Source: JADHLJ01 sp038118725 (GTDB lineage: Bacteria; Pseudomonadota; Alphaproteobacteria; Thalassobaculales; Thalassobaculaceae). Taken from it: a stretch of 6,287 nucleotides of DNA. The notes below the pieces were generated by a model. The model ran no database searches, was not told where the DNA came from, and saw only the letters and a program-made list of their open reading frames with translations. The stretch covers positions 1 to 6,287 of the forward strand of contig JAYOIK010000139.1 in the NCBI GenBank assembly GCA_038118725.1, written 5' to 3'. The translations under genes and the position numbers were made by a program. Of the stretch, positions 6,226 to 6,287 are shown one piece after another; the stretch's first letter is position 1; the number at the start of each line of letters is the position of its first letter.

Positions 6226-6287
6226 ATTTTTTATGCGAAGTCAGGTCTTACGAGACGCAAATTCTTGGAACGCCTGGGAGCGATTGG
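6226..6287 (+). CDS. Start of a probable Tat-exported protein, cut by window; start codon uncertain
   Basis: The frame read from 6226 encodes ..YAKSGLTRRKFLERLGAI. (up to the edge), and TRRKFLERLGAI is an excellent twin-arginine (Tat) signal match (S/T-R-R-x-F-L). This suggests a folded, often cofactor-bearing protein exported to the periplasm; Tat leaders of flavin oxidases can look like this, but the mature protein is not visible. The frame is open back to a TAA at 6118-6120, yet contains no ATG, GTG or TTG before the motif. ATT at 6226 lies 6 nt after GGGAGG and is the best-placed candidate, a rare start. The other choice is an ATG at 6203, a TTG at 6221 or an ATG at 6233, all in one different frame that reads MRSQVLRDANSWNAWERL, with no recognisable motif. 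One extra T in the run 6227-6232 would join the ATG 6203 or TTG 6221 starts to the Tat frame. Confidence 0.45.
   Translation, partial: MFYAKSGLTRRKFLERLGAI

Noticed and set aside
6231..6287. C-terminal end of a minus-strand gene entering from the right edge (stop TAA at 6231-6233)
   Set aside because: The 18 codons show no motif, while the plus strand of the same bases encodes a clear twin-arginine leader preceded by a ribosome site and AT-rich promoter-like DNA.

Overview
The window is GC-rich, with strong G/C preference at third codon positions, and looks like the chromosome of an alphaproteobacterium. The closest family resemblance I can name is the Rhodobacterales/Rhodospirillales-type propionyl-CoA carboxylase alpha chain; the exact lineage is not determinable from sequence reading alone. 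There are no tRNA or rRNA genes, insertion sequences, CRISPR arrays or phage genes. Most of the window is ordinary catabolic metabolism.

Layout from left to right. (1) 1-1864, minus strand: propionyl-CoA carboxylase alpha subunit, cut by the left edge just inside its biotinyl domain. (2) 1865-2035: divergent intergenic region with a perfect TATAAT box and a GC palindrome. (3) 2036-2974, plus strand: zinc-free quinone oxidoreductase-like MDR enzyme. (4) 2975-3076: convergent intergenic region with a perfect 12-bp hairpin. (5) 3077-4561 and 4586-5020, minus strand: a two-gene operon in which an NTF2/SnoaL-like protein is followed 24 nt later by an amidase-signature hydrolase. (6) 5021-5146: divergent control region with two small palindromes. 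(7) 5147-6046, plus strand: short-chain dehydrogenase of the (3R)-hydroxyacyl-CoA dehydrogenase / MFE-2 type, closed by a strong Rho-independent terminator (6071-6108). (8) 6109-6287: an abrupt AT-rich stretch leading into the first codons of what looks like a Tat-exported protein, which has no ordinary start codon in its frame.

How the genes may work together is inference. The carboxylase feeds propionyl-CoA to methylmalonyl-CoA, and the dehydrogenase is of the kind that acts on 3-hydroxyacyl-CoA or steroid-like substrates. The amidase, NTF2-like protein and oxidoreductase are typical accessory catabolic enzymes. The NTF2-amidase operon and the dehydrogenase diverge from one shared 126-bp promoter region, so they may form one locally controlled catabolic unit, but the substrate cannot be read from the sequence. 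I found no evidence of a new defence, mobile or genetic-information system. The most unexplained spot is the right edge.
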